Source of the DNA: Arthrobacter sp. FW306-07-I
GTDB lineage: Bacteria > Actinomycetota > Actinomycetes > Actinomycetales > Micrococcaceae
Direction of reading: 5' to 3'
NCBI RefSeq assembly: GCF_021800405.1
Contig: NZ_CP084550.1
Location: 4,340,001-4,404,000, forward strand
DNA length: 64,000 nt
Shown here in pieces: positions 26,991 through 40,876 of the stretch (within the stretch, counting starts at the first letter, position 1; every line of letters starts with the position of its first letter). The notes beneath the pieces are model-generated. The model searched no databases. It was given only the letters and a program-made list of their open reading frames with translations, and was not told the origin of the DNA. A program made the translations under genes and the position numbers.

Positions 26991-28241
26991 ATGCACGCCA
27001 TGCAGCACTCCAGCAAAGTCCAGAACGTCCGGTACGAACTCCGGGGACCCATCCTCCAGGCAGCCAAGAACATGGAGGCTGAAGGGCACCGGATCCTGAA
27101 GATGAACCTCGGGGACACCGCGCCGTTCGGACTGGAAGCGCCCGAGTCCGTGGTGGTGGACATGATCCATCACCTGCGCGGCGCCCAGGGCTACAGCGAC
27201 TCAAAGGGCATCTTCACCGCGCGGACGGCCATCTCGCAGTACTACCAGACCCGCGGCCTGATGAATATCGGCGTCGAGGACATCGTGATCGGCAACGGCG
27301 TCAGCGAACTGATCTCCATGTGCCTGCAGGCATTCATGGAAAACGGCGACCAGATCCTGGTCCCCGCACCGGACTACCCCCTCTGGACCGCTGCCGTGAC
27401 CCTTACCGGCGGCAAGCCCGTGCACTACCTCTGCGACGAGGCGGAGAACTGGTGGCCGGACATGGCGGACGTGGAAGCAAAAATCACCAGCCGCACCAAG
27501 GGCATCGTCATCATCAACCCGAACAACCCCACCGGGGCCGTCTACCCGCGGCACATCCTGGAGCAGTTCGCGGCCCTGGCGCGGAAGCACAACCTGGTCC
27601 TGTTCTCCGACGAGATCTACGAGAAGGTGCTCTACGAAGACGCCAAGCACATCCACACCGCCGCCGTGGCCGAGGACGTCTGCTGCCTGACCTTCAGCGG
27701 CCTGTCCAAGGCTTACCGGATGCCCGGCTACCGTGCGGGATGGGTGGCCATCACCGGGCCCCTGGCCGCCACCGCCGCCTACCGCGAGGGCCTGGAACTG
27801 CTGGCCTCGCTGCGGCTGTGCGCAAACGTCCCGGCGCAGCACGCCATCCAGACCTGCCTGGGCGGATACCAAAGCATCGAGGCCCTGGTGCAGCCGGGCG
27901 GCCGCCTACGCGAGCAGCGGGACCTGGCCCACAAGCTCCTCACTGCCATTCCAGGCGTAACGTGCGTGCCGGCGTCGGGCGCCATGTACCTGTTCCCCCG
28001 CCTGGACCCGGAGCTTTACCCGATCGACAGCGACGAACAGTTTGTCCTGGATCTTCTGAAGGACCAGAAAATCCTGGTCTCGCACGGCTCGGCCTTCAAT
28101 TGGCCCACACCGGACCACTTCCGCTTCGTCATCCTTCCCTCGGTGCGCGAGATCGAGGAAGCGGTCCGCCGGATCTCCACGTTCCTTGCCGCCTACCGCA
28201 ACCGTGAGGCGGCCTTCGAAGTTGAAACAGTGACGGAGTGA
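26991..28241 (+). CDS. Pyridoxal-phosphate aminotransferase (AlaA-like)
   Basis: The 416-residue class I/II aminotransferase has the PLP lysine Lys240 in TFSGLSKAYRMPGYRAGW, INPNNPTGAVYP for phosphate and substrate binding, and LFSDEIYEKVLYED with the Asp that contacts the pyridine. The N-terminus QNVRYELRGPILQAAKNMEA matches glutamate-pyruvate aminotransferases (AlaA). It likely makes alanine from pyruvate and glutamate. No strong ribosome site precedes ATG 26991; GTG 26976 is an alternative. Confidence 0.88.
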   Translation: MHAMQHSSKVQNVRYELRGPILQAAKNMEAEGHRILKMNLGDTAPFGLEAPESVVVDMIHHLRGAQGYSDSKGIFTARTAISQYYQTRGLMNIGVEDIVIGNGVSELISMCLQAFMENGDQILVPAPDYPLWTAAVTLTGGKPVHYLCDEAENWWPDMADVEAKITSRTKGIVIINPNNPTGAVYPRHILEQFAALARKHNLVLFSDEIYEKVLYEDAKHIHTAAVAEDVCCLTFSGLSKAYRMPGYRAGWVAITGPLAATAAYREGLELLASLRLCANVPAQHAIQTCLGGYQSIEALVQPGGRLREQRDLAHKLLTAIPGVTCVPASGAMYLFPRLDPELYPIDSDEQFVLDLLKDQKILVSHGSAFNWPTPDHFRFVILPSVREIEEAVRRISTFLAAYRNREAAFEVETVTE

Positions 28242-28346
28242 AGAACTAACCGGCCCCTAACAGCGGGGAAACCGGTACGCAACATTGCGCGGCCACACTG
28301 GTGAGTGCAGGCAAGAGCCGGCACCAGCTCCAGCCAGGAGGCCCCG

Positions 28347-28583
28347 ATGTTGAAGAAAGCGACCCCGCATGTAACCAGAATCCGCGCCCTGGACCAGCTC
28401 CACCGCGGTGACGAAATTGAAGCCCGCCTCTCAGTGGGGCCGTCCTACGACGACGTGGTGATCCGCCGCGGCAGCGTCCAGGAAACCGCCCCCGGCATCG
28501 GCGTCGTCTGGATCCTGGACCGGCTCACCGGCCTCCGCAAGGCGATCAATACGGACGAGTGCAGCGTCTGGCGGGTGGCTTAG
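28347..28583 (+). CDS. Small conserved hypothetical protein
   Basis: This 78-residue protein starts MLKKATPHVTRIRALDQLHR after a perfect AGGAGG at 28336-28341, six bases before ATG 28347. It has no membrane segment, signal or cysteine pair. The sequence GDEIEARLSVGPSYDDVVIR and VVWILDRLTGLRKAINTDE suggests a small beta-rich domain. I do not recognise a family. It stands alone between the aminotransferase and a convergent dehydrogenase. Confidence 0.7.
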   Translation: MLKKATPHVTRIRALDQLHRGDEIEARLSVGPSYDDVVIRRGSVQETAPGIGVVWILDRLTGLRKAINTDECSVWRVA

Positions 28584-28619
28584 GACTTCCGGGCGGCGGG
28601 AGGCGGGAGGCGGACGTAG

Positions 28620-31005
<2,386 letters not shown>

Positions 31006-31096
31006 CTATGGTGACCCACTCCATGGCATCGGACGGCACGAGATTTTCCCGCGTCCCGCCTCAACGCCGGAACACCCCCCTTAGAGAGGAAGCTCC

Positions 31097-32062
31097 ATGA
31101 CCGGGTATACCTCGTTCGACGTTGCCCATCTGGGGAACGTCGAACTGCTGACCCCCGCCTTCGACGAAAGCCTCTGGTTCTTCCGGGACCTGCTCGCCAT
31201 GCGCGTCGTTGCGGAGACCAGCAGCGACGGCAGGAAGTCCGCCTATCTGAGGACGTGGGATGAATACCAGCTCTACACCCTGAAGCTCACCGCCTCTGAA
31301 GATGCCGGCGTCGGCCGCACCACCTTCCGGACCACCAGCCAGGAGGCGCTGCAGCGCAGGGTCGCCGCCATTGAAGCCACCGGCCTGGGCATCGGCTGGG
31401 AGGACGGGGAGGTGGGGACGGGGCCCACGTACTCCTTCCGCGACCCGGACGGGCACCTTATGGGCGTCTACTACGAAAGCGAACGGTATGTGGCAACGGA
31501 CGACAAGCCCGCGCTGAAGAACCAAGCCTCGGCTTTCCCCGGCAGGGGCGTCAACGCGCGGCGGCTGGACCACATCAATTTCCTCGCGAAGGACGTGGTG
31601 GCCAACGGGGAGTTCGTGGCCCATGCGCTGTGCGGGCGGGAGAGTGAGCGCATCCGGCTCGACGACGGGGGCTACGCGGCCTGGTGGTTCCACTTCAACA
31701 ACAAGTCCTACGACATCGTGTACTCCGACGACTGGCTGAAACACGGCAACAGGCTCCACCATGTGGCGTTCGCCCCCGATACCCGCGAGGACATTTTGAA
31801 GGCCGCGGACATCTTCCTTGAAAACGGCATCCACATCGAATCCGGGCCGCACAAGCACGCCATCAACCAGACATTCTTCCTCTACGTCTGGGAACCCGGC
31901 GGCAACCGCATCGAACTGGCCAACGCCGGGGCCCGCCTGCTGCTGGACCCGGACTCACCGGTAGTGGAGTGGAGCCAGGAGGAGCGCAAAAAGGGCCAGG
32001 CCTGGGGCATGAAGACCATCGAGACGTTCCATACGCATGGAACGCCAAACATCCGCCAGTGA
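31097..32062 (+). CDS. Type I extradiol ring-cleavage dioxygenase (VOC fold, catechol 2,3-dioxygenase family)
   Basis: The 321-residue protein has two paired VOC modules. The C-terminal module keeps the Fe(II) triad His159 (RLDHINF), His221/222 (RLHHVAF) and Glu273 (NRIELAN). GIHIESGPHKHAINQTF resembles the substrate-binding stretch of homoprotocatechuate 2,3-dioxygenases. It would insert O2 next to a catechol to give a muconic semialdehyde. A GAGAGGAAGC site precedes ATG 31097. It lies 47 bases upstream of an aldehyde dehydrogenase, a common dioxygenase-dehydrogenase pair, and divergent from ligM. Confidence 0.86.
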   Translation: MTGYTSFDVAHLGNVELLTPAFDESLWFFRDLLAMRVVAETSSDGRKSAYLRTWDEYQLYTLKLTASEDAGVGRTTFRTTSQEALQRRVAAIEATGLGIGWEDGEVGTGPTYSFRDPDGHLMGVYYESERYVATDDKPALKNQASAFPGRGVNARRLDHINFLAKDVVANGEFVAHALCGRESERIRLDDGGYAAWWFHFNNKSYDIVYSDDWLKHGNRLHHVAFAPDTREDILKAADIFLENGIHIESGPHKHAINQTFFLYVWEPGGNRIELANAGARLLLDPDSPVVEWSQEERKKGQAWGMKTIETFHTHGTPNIRQ

Positions 32063-32108
32063 CAAAATTAAAAGATCCCGGCAGTACCGCACAGAGAGGT
32101 GCAACATC

Positions 32109-33599
32109 ATGACCAACACAGTGGACACGTCCGCCCCGGTGACCACGGGGCTGTACATCGGTGGCGCCGAACGCCAGGCCGCGGCCACCATGGACATTGC
32201 CGATCCGGGCAAGCCCGGCACCATCGTGGGCCACGCTGCGGCAGCGGGCCCGGCCGACGTCCAGGACGCCATCGCTGCGGCAAAGGCCGCCTACCCCGGG
32301 TGGGCTGCCCTGAGCGCACGGGAGCGCGCCGACCAGATGCGGCAGGCATTGGAGGGCATTGCCGACTTCCGTGATGAGGATGCCGCCATCCTGTCCCAGG
32401 AAAATGGCAAGATCCGAATGGAAGCCTGGGTGGACTCCCTGGTGTTCGAAATCAGGTGGAACCTCGCCCTGGAACTGGCTCCCGACGTCGACACTGCCAA
32501 GGTGCTGCCGCCCGCGCCAGGAATTCCCGTCTCCACCTCGGTCACGTTCCAGCCGCTGGGCGTGGTGACGGTCATCGTGCCGTTCAACTGGCCCATTGCC
32601 ATCCTCGCGGCATCACTGCCGCACGCGCTGCTCGCCGGGAACACAGCCATCGTGAAGCCGCCACCCACGGCCCCGCTGGCCACCACCCGCGTGGTCCAGC
32701 GGATTGCCGAAAAACTGCCGCCCGGGGTACTTAACGTGGTTACCGGCAAGGACGCAGACATGGCCGCGCTCATCACCAGCCCGGACATCGCCAAGGTCTG
32801 CTTCACGGGAAGTGTGGGCGGCGGCAAGCGCATCATGGAAATGGCCGCGAAGTCACTCACCCGGGTGACGCTGGAGCTTGGCGGAAACGACGCCGCCGTC
32901 ATCCTCGCGGACGCGATCCTCGATGACACCCACCTGGACCGGCTTTACGCCGCCATTTTCGATACCACTGGCCAGATCTGCATGAACGCGAAGAGGATCT
33001 ACGTCCACCGTTCGCGCCTGGACGAGGTGGTGGCGGGTCTCACGCAGCGGCTTGAAAAAGCAGTCATCGGCTACGGGCTGGACGAGGGGACCACCATGGG
33101 TCCGCTGCACTCCCCCGTGCAGAAGGCATTCGTGGCCGAGCTCATCGAGGAAGCCAAGGAAGCAGGTGCCGACGTCAGGGAGTTCGGCACCCTTCCCTCT
33201 GACCCTGAATTGCGGGGCGGGAACTTCCTGCGTCCGGCGCTGGTGATCGATCCGGACCCCTCACTGCGGGTTGTCACCCAGGAACAGTTCGGACCCGTCA
33301 TCCCCCTGATCCCGTTCGATACGGAGGAGGAGGCAGTGCAGGCGGCGAACGCGACCTGGGCGGGACTGTGCGGCTCGGTGTGGACCGCCGATCCGGCAGC
33401 GGCCGACCGCGTGGGCGGGCGCCTGGTCTGCGGCTACGTCTGGGTTAACGACCACGGTGCAACGCGGCTGGACCTGCGGGCGCCCTTTGGCGGAATGAAG
33501 CAGTCCGGCATGGGCAGGGAACAGGGCATCGAAGGGGTCCGGGCCTTCCAGGACACCCGCGCCATCGCCCATCTGGAGCCGGAGGCAGCAGAAGGCTAG
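32109..33599 (+). CDS. Aldehyde dehydrogenase family protein
   Basis: The 496-residue enzyme has the ALDH motifs VPFNWPIAILAASLPHALLAGN, VCFTGSVGGGKRIM, catalytic Glu256 in VTLELGGNDA and Cys291 in GQICMNAKR. It probably oxidises the ring-cleavage semialdehyde or an aromatic aldehyde with NAD(P)+. ATG 32109 is preferred over ATG 32037, which would overlap the dioxygenase gene; GAGAGGTG lies nine bases upstream. Second gene in the dioxygenase operon. Confidence 0.88.
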   Translation: MTNTVDTSAPVTTGLYIGGAERQAAATMDIADPGKPGTIVGHAAAAGPADVQDAIAAAKAAYPGWAALSARERADQMRQALEGIADFRDEDAAILSQENGKIRMEAWVDSLVFEIRWNLALELAPDVDTAKVLPPAPGIPVSTSVTFQPLGVVTVIVPFNWPIAILAASLPHALLAGNTAIVKPPPTAPLATTRVVQRIAEKLPPGVLNVVTGKDADMAALITSPDIAKVCFTGSVGGGKRIMEMAAKSLTRVTLELGGNDAAVILADAILDDTHLDRLYAAIFDTTGQICMNAKRIYVHRSRLDEVVAGLTQRLEKAVIGYGLDEGTTMGPLHSPVQKAFVAELIEEAKEAGADVREFGTLPSDPELRGGNFLRPALVIDPDPSLRVVTQEQFGPVIPLIPFDTEEEAVQAANATWAGLCGSVWTADPAAADRVGGRLVCGYVWVNDHGATRLDLRAPFGGMKQSGMGREQGIEGVRAFQDTRAIAHLEPEAAEG

Positions 33600-33643
33600 G
33601 AGCGGGCGGGCAGCAGGAGGGTCAAAATTGGGTAGATAACTAT

Positions 33644-33673
33644 CGACATTACCTATGGACATAGGTAATGTCG
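33644..33673. promoter_or_regulatory. Perfect 13-bp inverted repeat upstream of the metF-like gene
   Basis: CGACATTACCTAT and its exact complement are separated by GGAC. No T-run follows, so a protein-binding operator or an RNA hairpin is more likely than a terminator. It is AT-richer than its surroundings. Confidence 0.6.
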
Positions 33674-33675
33674 GA

Positions 33676-33699
33676 GGCGGGTGCACCGTTGCACCCGCC
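33676..33699 (+). promoter_or_regulatory. Hairpin abutting the ribosome site of the metF-like gene
   Basis: GGCGGGTGCA and TGCACCCGCC form a perfect 10-bp stem with loop CCGT. The AAAGGA ribosome site follows directly, before ATG 33714. A stable stem at this place could affect translation initiation or mRNA decay. Confidence 0.55.
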
Positions 33700-33713
33700 G
33701 AAAGGATGAGCTG

Positions 33714-34610
33714 ATGGCGACCCGAATCATGCCCGCCCCCAACCGCGCAGCATCACTGGAACTCATCAAGAACTTCTCGGTGGAAATGACCGGCAAGGAC
33801 ATTGCCGCCCTCATCGAGGCAAAGGACAAGATTCCGCCGGGCACCCGTATCAACGTCACCTTCCTTGGCAACGAGGACCTGGAGATGCGGGTAGCAGCGG
33901 CCAAGGCTGTCCGCGACCTCGGGTTCGTCCCCGTGCCGCACATTTCAGCGCGCCGGTTGGCATCAAGGGGCGACCTTGAAAAGTTCCTCCAGCGCCTCCA
34001 GGAGGTGGGCGCCGCCGAGCACGTGTTCGTGGTGGGCGGCGACCCCGCAGAACCCGAGGGCCCGTACGGGGACTCACTCGCGCTGATCAACACCGGGCTC
34101 TTGCCGCAGTTCGGCGTCCGGGAGGTGGGAATTGGCGGTTACCCGGAAGGCCACCCCGATATCCCCAAGGACACTCTTTGGCGGGCGGTGGAAGACAAAA
34201 CCGCAGCCCTCGCCGCACAGGACCTCGGCGCCTTCATCATTACGCAGTTTGCCTTCGACACCGGCCCAGTCGCCGGCTGGATCGAGGAGGTCAGGGCCAG
34301 GGGCATCAAGGCACCTATCCGGGTCGGAACGCCCGGACCGGCAGGGGTCAAGCGGCTCCTCAGCTTTGCGCGCCGGTTCGGGGTGGGAGCCAACGCGATG
34401 ATCGTCAAGAAATACGGCTTCTCACTGACCAACCTCATGGGAGACGCGGGACCTGACCGGTTCGTCAACGACCTGGCTGCCGTGCTTGCGCAGCATGCAC
34501 CCGGGCAGGACCAGCACCTGCCCCCGCAGCTCGGCCTGCACTTCTACACGTTCGGCGGCCTGCTGGCGACGGCAAACTGGGTCCGGCACTTCACGGCCGA
34601 AGATCGCTAG
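33714..34610 (+). CDS. Methylenetetrahydrofolate reductase family protein
   Basis: The 298-residue protein has the MetF TIM barrel: NFSVEMTGKDIAALIEAKDK at the start, VPHISARRLASR, HVFVVGGDPAEPEGPYGDSL and IGIGGYPEGHPDIP-like GVREVGIGGYPEGHPDIP, the flavin and folate-binding segments. It interconverts methylene- and methyl-THF with FAD. In this cluster it can recycle the methyl-THF made by LigM-like enzymes rather than serve methionine synthesis; LigM clusters in sphingomonads also contain metF. It starts the metF-purU-ligM group. Two hairpins precede it. Confidence 0.85.
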   Translation: MATRIMPAPNRAASLELIKNFSVEMTGKDIAALIEAKDKIPPGTRINVTFLGNEDLEMRVAAAKAVRDLGFVPVPHISARRLASRGDLEKFLQRLQEVGAAEHVFVVGGDPAEPEGPYGDSLALINTGLLPQFGVREVGIGGYPEGHPDIPKDTLWRAVEDKTAALAAQDLGAFIITQFAFDTGPVAGWIEEVRARGIKAPIRVGTPGPAGVKRLLSFARRFGVGANAMIVKKYGFSLTNLMGDAGPDRFVNDLAAVLAQHAPGQDQHLPPQLGLHFYTFGGLLATANWVRHFTAEDR

Positions 34611-34622
34611 GGACGGGAATCA

Positions 34623-36946
<2,324 letters not shown>

Positions 36947-36959
36947 GCTGGGGACCCTG

Positions 36960-36991
36960 AAGTGCGGGGGTGCAGCCGCCCCCGCACTTTC
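36960..36991 (+). terminator. Rho-independent terminator
   Basis: AAGTGCGGGGG pairs with CCCCCGCACTT around an eight-base loop, followed by TTCCTT. It lies directly after the second LigM-like gene and before the PadR gene. Confidence 0.75.
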
Positions 36992-37015
36992 CTTGAGCCC
37001 TTGGAGGAGTACCGC

Positions 37016-37636
37016 ATGAGCCTTCGGTACGCGCTGCTGGCCCTGCTGCGCGTCGGCCCGCTGTCAGGTTACGAACTGCAGAAACAGTTCTCCATGTCCG
37101 TGGGGCACGTCTGGCACGCCCCGGACTCGCAGATCTACCCTGAGCTGCGCAAGATGGAGGAAGAGCACCTCATCGAAGGTGAGGAGCAGCCCAGGGGCCA
37201 GCGCGCCACCCGGCGGGTTTACCATGTGACGGCAGCCGGGAACCAGGCCTTCCTGGATTGGATGCAGACCCCGCTGGAATACGCGCGGGTCCGCGACCCT
37301 GCGCACCTGCGTGCCGCCTACCTTGAGGCGGCATCGCCGGAGACGGCGCGCGCGTTTTTTCGGCGGCATCAGGAACAGTGGGAGGCCGAGCTTGCCCAGT
37401 GGGAGGGTGAACTCCAGCGCATCGCCCAGGTGGACAATCCGATGCTGGTGCGCCGCCTGGCCGTAACGGACCCCGCGGACCGGGAACGCACCATCGCCTT
37501 CAAGCGGTTCACATACGAAGGCCTGGTGGACCGGGCCCACGCTGAAATAGCGTGGGCGCGGCGGGGGCTCGAGCTCATCGACACCCTGGAATCCCCGGGA
37601 CGCGCCACGCCGGTGCCCAGCGCGTCCCCGGCCTAG
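37016..37636 (+). CDS. PadR family transcriptional regulator
   Basis: The 206-residue protein begins MSLRYALLALLRVGPLSGYE, the PadR winged-helix signature, with VYHVTAAGNQAFLDWM in the wing and a four-helix C-terminal dimerisation part. PadR proteins sense phenolic acids or antimicrobials. TTGGAGGAGT precedes ATG 37016. It sits between the second ligM-like gene and the convergent transporter operon, whose last gene overlaps its stop. Control of the methoxy-aromatic genes is a reasonable guess. Confidence 0.87.
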   Translation: MSLRYALLALLRVGPLSGYELQKQFSMSVGHVWHAPDSQIYPELRKMEEEHLIEGEEQPRGQRATRRVYHVTAAGNQAFLDWMQTPLEYARVRDPAHLRAAYLEAASPETARAFFRRHQEQWEAELAQWEGELQRIAQVDNPMLVRRLAVTDPADRERTIAFKRFTYEGLVDRAHAEIAWARRGLELIDTLESPGRATPVPSASPA

Positions 37637-38892
37637 TCAGCCAACGTTTCAACAGTCGCATACCCCTTGCCGTTGTACTTCTGCACCACCACGGAGGACA
37701 CCGCCGGCTGGCCATCGACTGTGGTGTCCACCGACGTCCCTTCGAGCATCAGCGGCGCCTTCAGGTCCTTGATGTCCCGCAGCGCCGTCATGAAGCTGTC
37801 CCGCGTGGGCTCCTTCATGTTCTGGAACGCCTTCTCAAGGGTGGCCCCCACCATGTAGCTCCACATGCAGTGCGGGAACGCCGGCATGTCCGGGTAGTTC
37901 CCGTACTTCTTCAGTTCGTCAAGGAATTTCACGACGTCGGAGTCCTTGGCGAATGCCGGACTCTGCGGGGCCTTGGCAAATGACACGGAGTAGATGCCAG
38001 GGTAGGCGGAGCCGCCGCCGGGTTCCAGGATGGCGGTTGGGCTTGAGGTGTTGGAGGGCAGGAACCAGCTGGGCTTCCAGCCGATCTGCTGCGCCTTCTG
38101 GAGGGCCGCGATGGTGAGCGGCGTGATGGACATGGCGTTGAAGAAGACGTCCGCCCCGGAGGAAGCGAGCTGGGTTAGCTGCGCATCCACCGAAGTGTCA
38201 GTCGCCTCGTACGTCTGCTCGCCCACCACGGAGATGTTGGACGCGCCCTTGATTGCGTCCTTGAAGCCCGCGACGTAGCCCTTGCCGTAGTCATCGTTCT
38301 GCGACAGGATGGCAACTTTGTGCTGCGCACCCGACTTCGCCAGGAGCTTCCCGAACGCCGCGCCCTCGTTCTGGTAGATGGGCACGAAGCCCAATTGCCA
38401 GGGGCTCTGCTTCCGGTCGCTGAACAGCGGGTCGCCGGTCATCACCAGCACTTGCGGGACCTTCTGGCTGATGGCGGCGTCGCGGAACGCCCGGTTGGTG
38501 GGCGTTCCCAGGCCGGCGGTGGCAGCAAACACATTGTCAGAGACCATTTGCTGGAAGTTGGCCAGGGACTTTTGGGGATCGTAGGCGTCGTCGTAGGACT
38601 TGATGTTCACGGTCCGGGTCTTGCCGTCGCCGAACTTCACCCCGCCCGCGGCATTCACCGCTCCGAAGTAAGCCGAGACCCCGGCGACGGTGCACTTGCC
38701 CGGCCCGGCGATTGCGCCGCTGAGCGGGGTGGTGATCCCCAGCGTGATCGCCGAGTCAGTGATCCCCGGAGAGGACGCGGAGCCGCCGCCCTGGCCCCCG
38801 CTGTCGCCCCTGCAACCGGACAGGGAGAGCGCGACGGCGGCCGTCAAGGCCACAATGCCAAGTACTCCTCCCGGCTTCTTTCTCATCTTCAT
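37633..38892 (-). CDS. Branched-chain amino acid/aromatic ABC transporter substrate-binding lipoprotein
   Basis: The 419-residue protein has a lipoprotein signal peptide with lipobox LSGC and Cys27, then the type I periplasmic fold: ITLGITTPLSGAIAGPGK, VFAATAGLGTPTNRAFRDAA and LSQNDDYGKGYVAGFKDA. Family members bind leucine, amides or aromatic acids. Last gene of a five-gene leftward operon. Next to methoxy-aromatic genes it may bind lignin-derived acids, but the ligand is not visible in sequence. Its ATG overlaps the permease stop by four bases. Confidence 0.9.
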   Translation of the reverse strand: MKMRKKPGGVLGIVALTAAVALSLSGCRGDSGGQGGGSASSPGITDSAITLGITTPLSGAIAGPGKCTVAGVSAYFGAVNAAGGVKFGDGKTRTVNIKSYDDAYDPQKSLANFQQMVSDNVFAATAGLGTPTNRAFRDAAISQKVPQVLVMTGDPLFSDRKQSPWQLGFVPIYQNEGAAFGKLLAKSGAQHKVAILSQNDDYGKGYVAGFKDAIKGASNISVVGEQTYEATDTSVDAQLTQLASSGADVFFNAMSITPLTIAALQKAQQIGWKPSWFLPSNTSSPTAILEPGGGSAYPGIYSVSFAKAPQSPAFAKDSDVVKFLDELKKYGNYPDMPAFPHCMWSYMVGATLEKAFQNMKEPTRDSFMTALRDIKDLKAPLMLEGTSVDTTVDGQPAVSSVVVQKYNGKGYATVETLAD

Positions 38893-39989
38893 GGTCCATC
38901 CTGCCTCTCTGTTTGTTCATGTTCCTCCGGCGCAGCATCCGGTACCGGACGATGTGCGGGAGTGGTCTGCTGGGAATTCTCCGCCGCAGGGCGGGATGTG
39001 GAACGCCGGGCGGGAGGACGGCGGGTGAGCCTGCGGGTGAGCCTGCGGACCACTCTGGGCAGGCTGACCAGGCCCCCTGGCAACAGGAACAGCACTGCGA
39101 GGAGGATCGCGCCCTGGCTGACGGTGGTGAGGTTGGGGTCTATGGCGTTGGTCAACTGCGGAACGAAGACGTAGTAGGCCCCGCCCAGAAGCGAACCTGC
39201 AATGCTTCCCGCACCCCCGATGACCATGGCGGCCAGGAGGCTGATGGAATGTCCGAAGTTGAGGGTCTCCGGAGACGTGTACTGCACCGCTGCGAGGTAC
39301 AGGAAACCACTTGCACCGCCGAATACGGAGGCAATGGTGAAGGCCAGGACCTTGGTTCGGTAGGGCGAAATGCCCATCGAGGCGGCAACAGCCTCATTTT
39401 CACGGACCGCCGCGAAGGCCCGCCCGTACTTGCCGTGGACCAGGCTCCGGGCCAGCAGGAATGCTCCGGCTACCACCACCAGCACAATGTAGAACTGCCA
39501 TTGGTCGTTTGCCAGCCCGGACCAGTCGGGGGCATCAGTGAACCGCGCGGAGACTCCCTGGGAGCCGCCCGTGAACTCGGCGAGCCGTTTGGCCAGGGGG
39601 ACGCCGACGATCGGCAGGGCGATGGTGACCATCGCAATGGCCAGGCCGCCGAGGCGCGCAGCAGCGAGCGCCACCAGCAGCCCCACCACGCCGGCGATGG
39701 CACAGGCTGCAACGAACACCAGCAGGATGTTCCAGCCATGGTTGACGCCGTACGCGGTGACGTAGGCGCCCAGGCCCACAAAGAAGATCTGTCCGAGGTT
39801 GACCTGGCCCGTGTATCCCATGATGATGTTCAGCCCCAGCACCGCCACCGCATAGACCCCAATGCGGACCAGGGTTTGGTTTGCAAACGCCGGCAGGATC
39901 AGTGGCGCGGCGACCAGCAGAACCGCCACAACGGCAACAAGGACAAGCCGGACCCGCCGGCGGCGTACGGTGGCAGCAGCTGTGCTCAT
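38889..39989 (-). CDS. ABC transporter permease (LivM type)
   Basis: The 366-residue protein has about ten membrane helices and the LivM signatures VLGLNIIMGYTGQVNLGQIF and AVRENEAVAASMGISPYRTK, the cytoplasmic coupling loop. The last 50 residues are a charged, Arg/Pro-rich tail not usual for LivM. ATG 39989 is chosen; the frame upstream to 40535 is an overlap shadow. It shares a base with the livH stop. Confidence 0.91.
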   Translation of the reverse strand: MSTAAATVRRRRVRLVLVAVVAVLLVAAPLILPAFANQTLVRIGVYAVAVLGLNIIMGYTGQVNLGQIFFVGLGAYVTAYGVNHGWNILLVFVAACAIAGVVGLLVALAAARLGGLAIAMVTIALPIVGVPLAKRLAEFTGGSQGVSARFTDAPDWSGLANDQWQFYIVLVVVAGAFLLARSLVHGKYGRAFAAVRENEAVAASMGISPYRTKVLAFTIASVFGGASGFLYLAAVQYTSPETLNFGHSISLLAAMVIGGAGSIAGSLLGGAYYVFVPQLTNAIDPNLTTVSQGAILLAVLFLLPGGLVSLPRVVRRLTRRLTRRPPARRSTSRPAAENSQQTTPAHRPVPDAAPEEHEQTERQDGP

Positions 39990-40870
39990 CAGACCCTCAC
40001 CACGACCTTCCTGCCAAACAGGCCCTGCGGGCGGAGGATGAGGATGACGAAGATCAGCACGAAAGGCACCGCAATCTTGAGGTCGTGGCCAATTAGGGGA
40101 ACGTAGACGGCCACCAGGTTCTCCAGGACACCGATCGCGGAGGCCGCCACCACGCAGCCGATGGGGCTGTTCAGGCCGCCCAGGATGACGGCGGCGAGCG
40201 CATAGACCAGGGCGGTGTCCAGCATGCCCGGGGTCAGCGTCAGCTGCGGTGCCACCAGGACGCCGGCGATGGCTCCGAGCGTCGCCGCGAGCCCCCAGCC
40301 CACCATGAGCAGCCGGCCCACGGGAAGCCCGGAGAAAGCGGCCGACGACGGGTTGTCGGCGACGGCGCGGAGGGCCAGTCCCAGCTTGGTTCGGAGGAAG
40401 AGCAGTTGCAGGACCACCATGATGACCACGATGGTCACCGCGGTGGCAAGCGACCTGACGCTTACCACCGCCCCAAGGATCTCCACGCTGGTCAGGGGAA
40501 AGAGCGACGGAAACGCGAGATTGTTGTAGCCCCACAGCACCGCCGAGATGCCGGTGACGAGGGTGAGCAGTCCAATCGTGACCACCACCGCGGTGTCCGG
40601 GTCGCCGCGTTCAAACCGCCGGACCAGGAAACGCTCCACCAGCGCGCCGAAGACGAAGGAAAGCACCACGGCGATGAGGATGGCGACGATGATGGGCAGG
40701 CCGAGTTGGACGAAGACGTAGGCAATGTAGGCGGAGAGCACGGCCATGCCGCCCTGGGCGAAGTTGATCAGGCCCGTGGCCTGGTTGACCAGCACGATCG
40801 CCAGGGCCAGGGCGGCGTAGATGGAACCGGTGGCGAGGCCGTCGACCACGAGTTGGATAAAGGTTTCCAT
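39989..40870 (-). CDS. ABC transporter permease (LivH type)
   Basis: The 293-residue protein, METFIQLVVDGLATGSIYAA, has eight or so helices and the LivH motif LINFAQGGMAVLSAYIA, plus AVADNPSSAAFSGLPVGRLL in the coupling loop. It forms the translocation path with the LivM-type partner. Six bases after the LivF gene. Confidence 0.91.
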   Translation of the reverse strand: METFIQLVVDGLATGSIYAALALAIVLVNQATGLINFAQGGMAVLSAYIAYVFVQLGLPIIVAILIAVVLSFVFGALVERFLVRRFERGDPDTAVVVTIGLLTLVTGISAVLWGYNNLAFPSLFPLTSVEILGAVVSVRSLATAVTIVVIMVVLQLLFLRTKLGLALRAVADNPSSAAFSGLPVGRLLMVGWGLAATLGAIAGVLVAPQLTLTPGMLDTALVYALAAVILGGLNSPIGCVVAASAIGVLENLVAVYVPLIGHDLKIAVPFVLIFVILILRPQGLFGRKVVVRV

Positions 40871-40876
40871 GCCGGT

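Noticed and set aside
33644..33699. Known folate, cobalamin or SAM riboswitch
   Set aside because: The region is too short and simple, two plain hairpins, for any of these aptamers.
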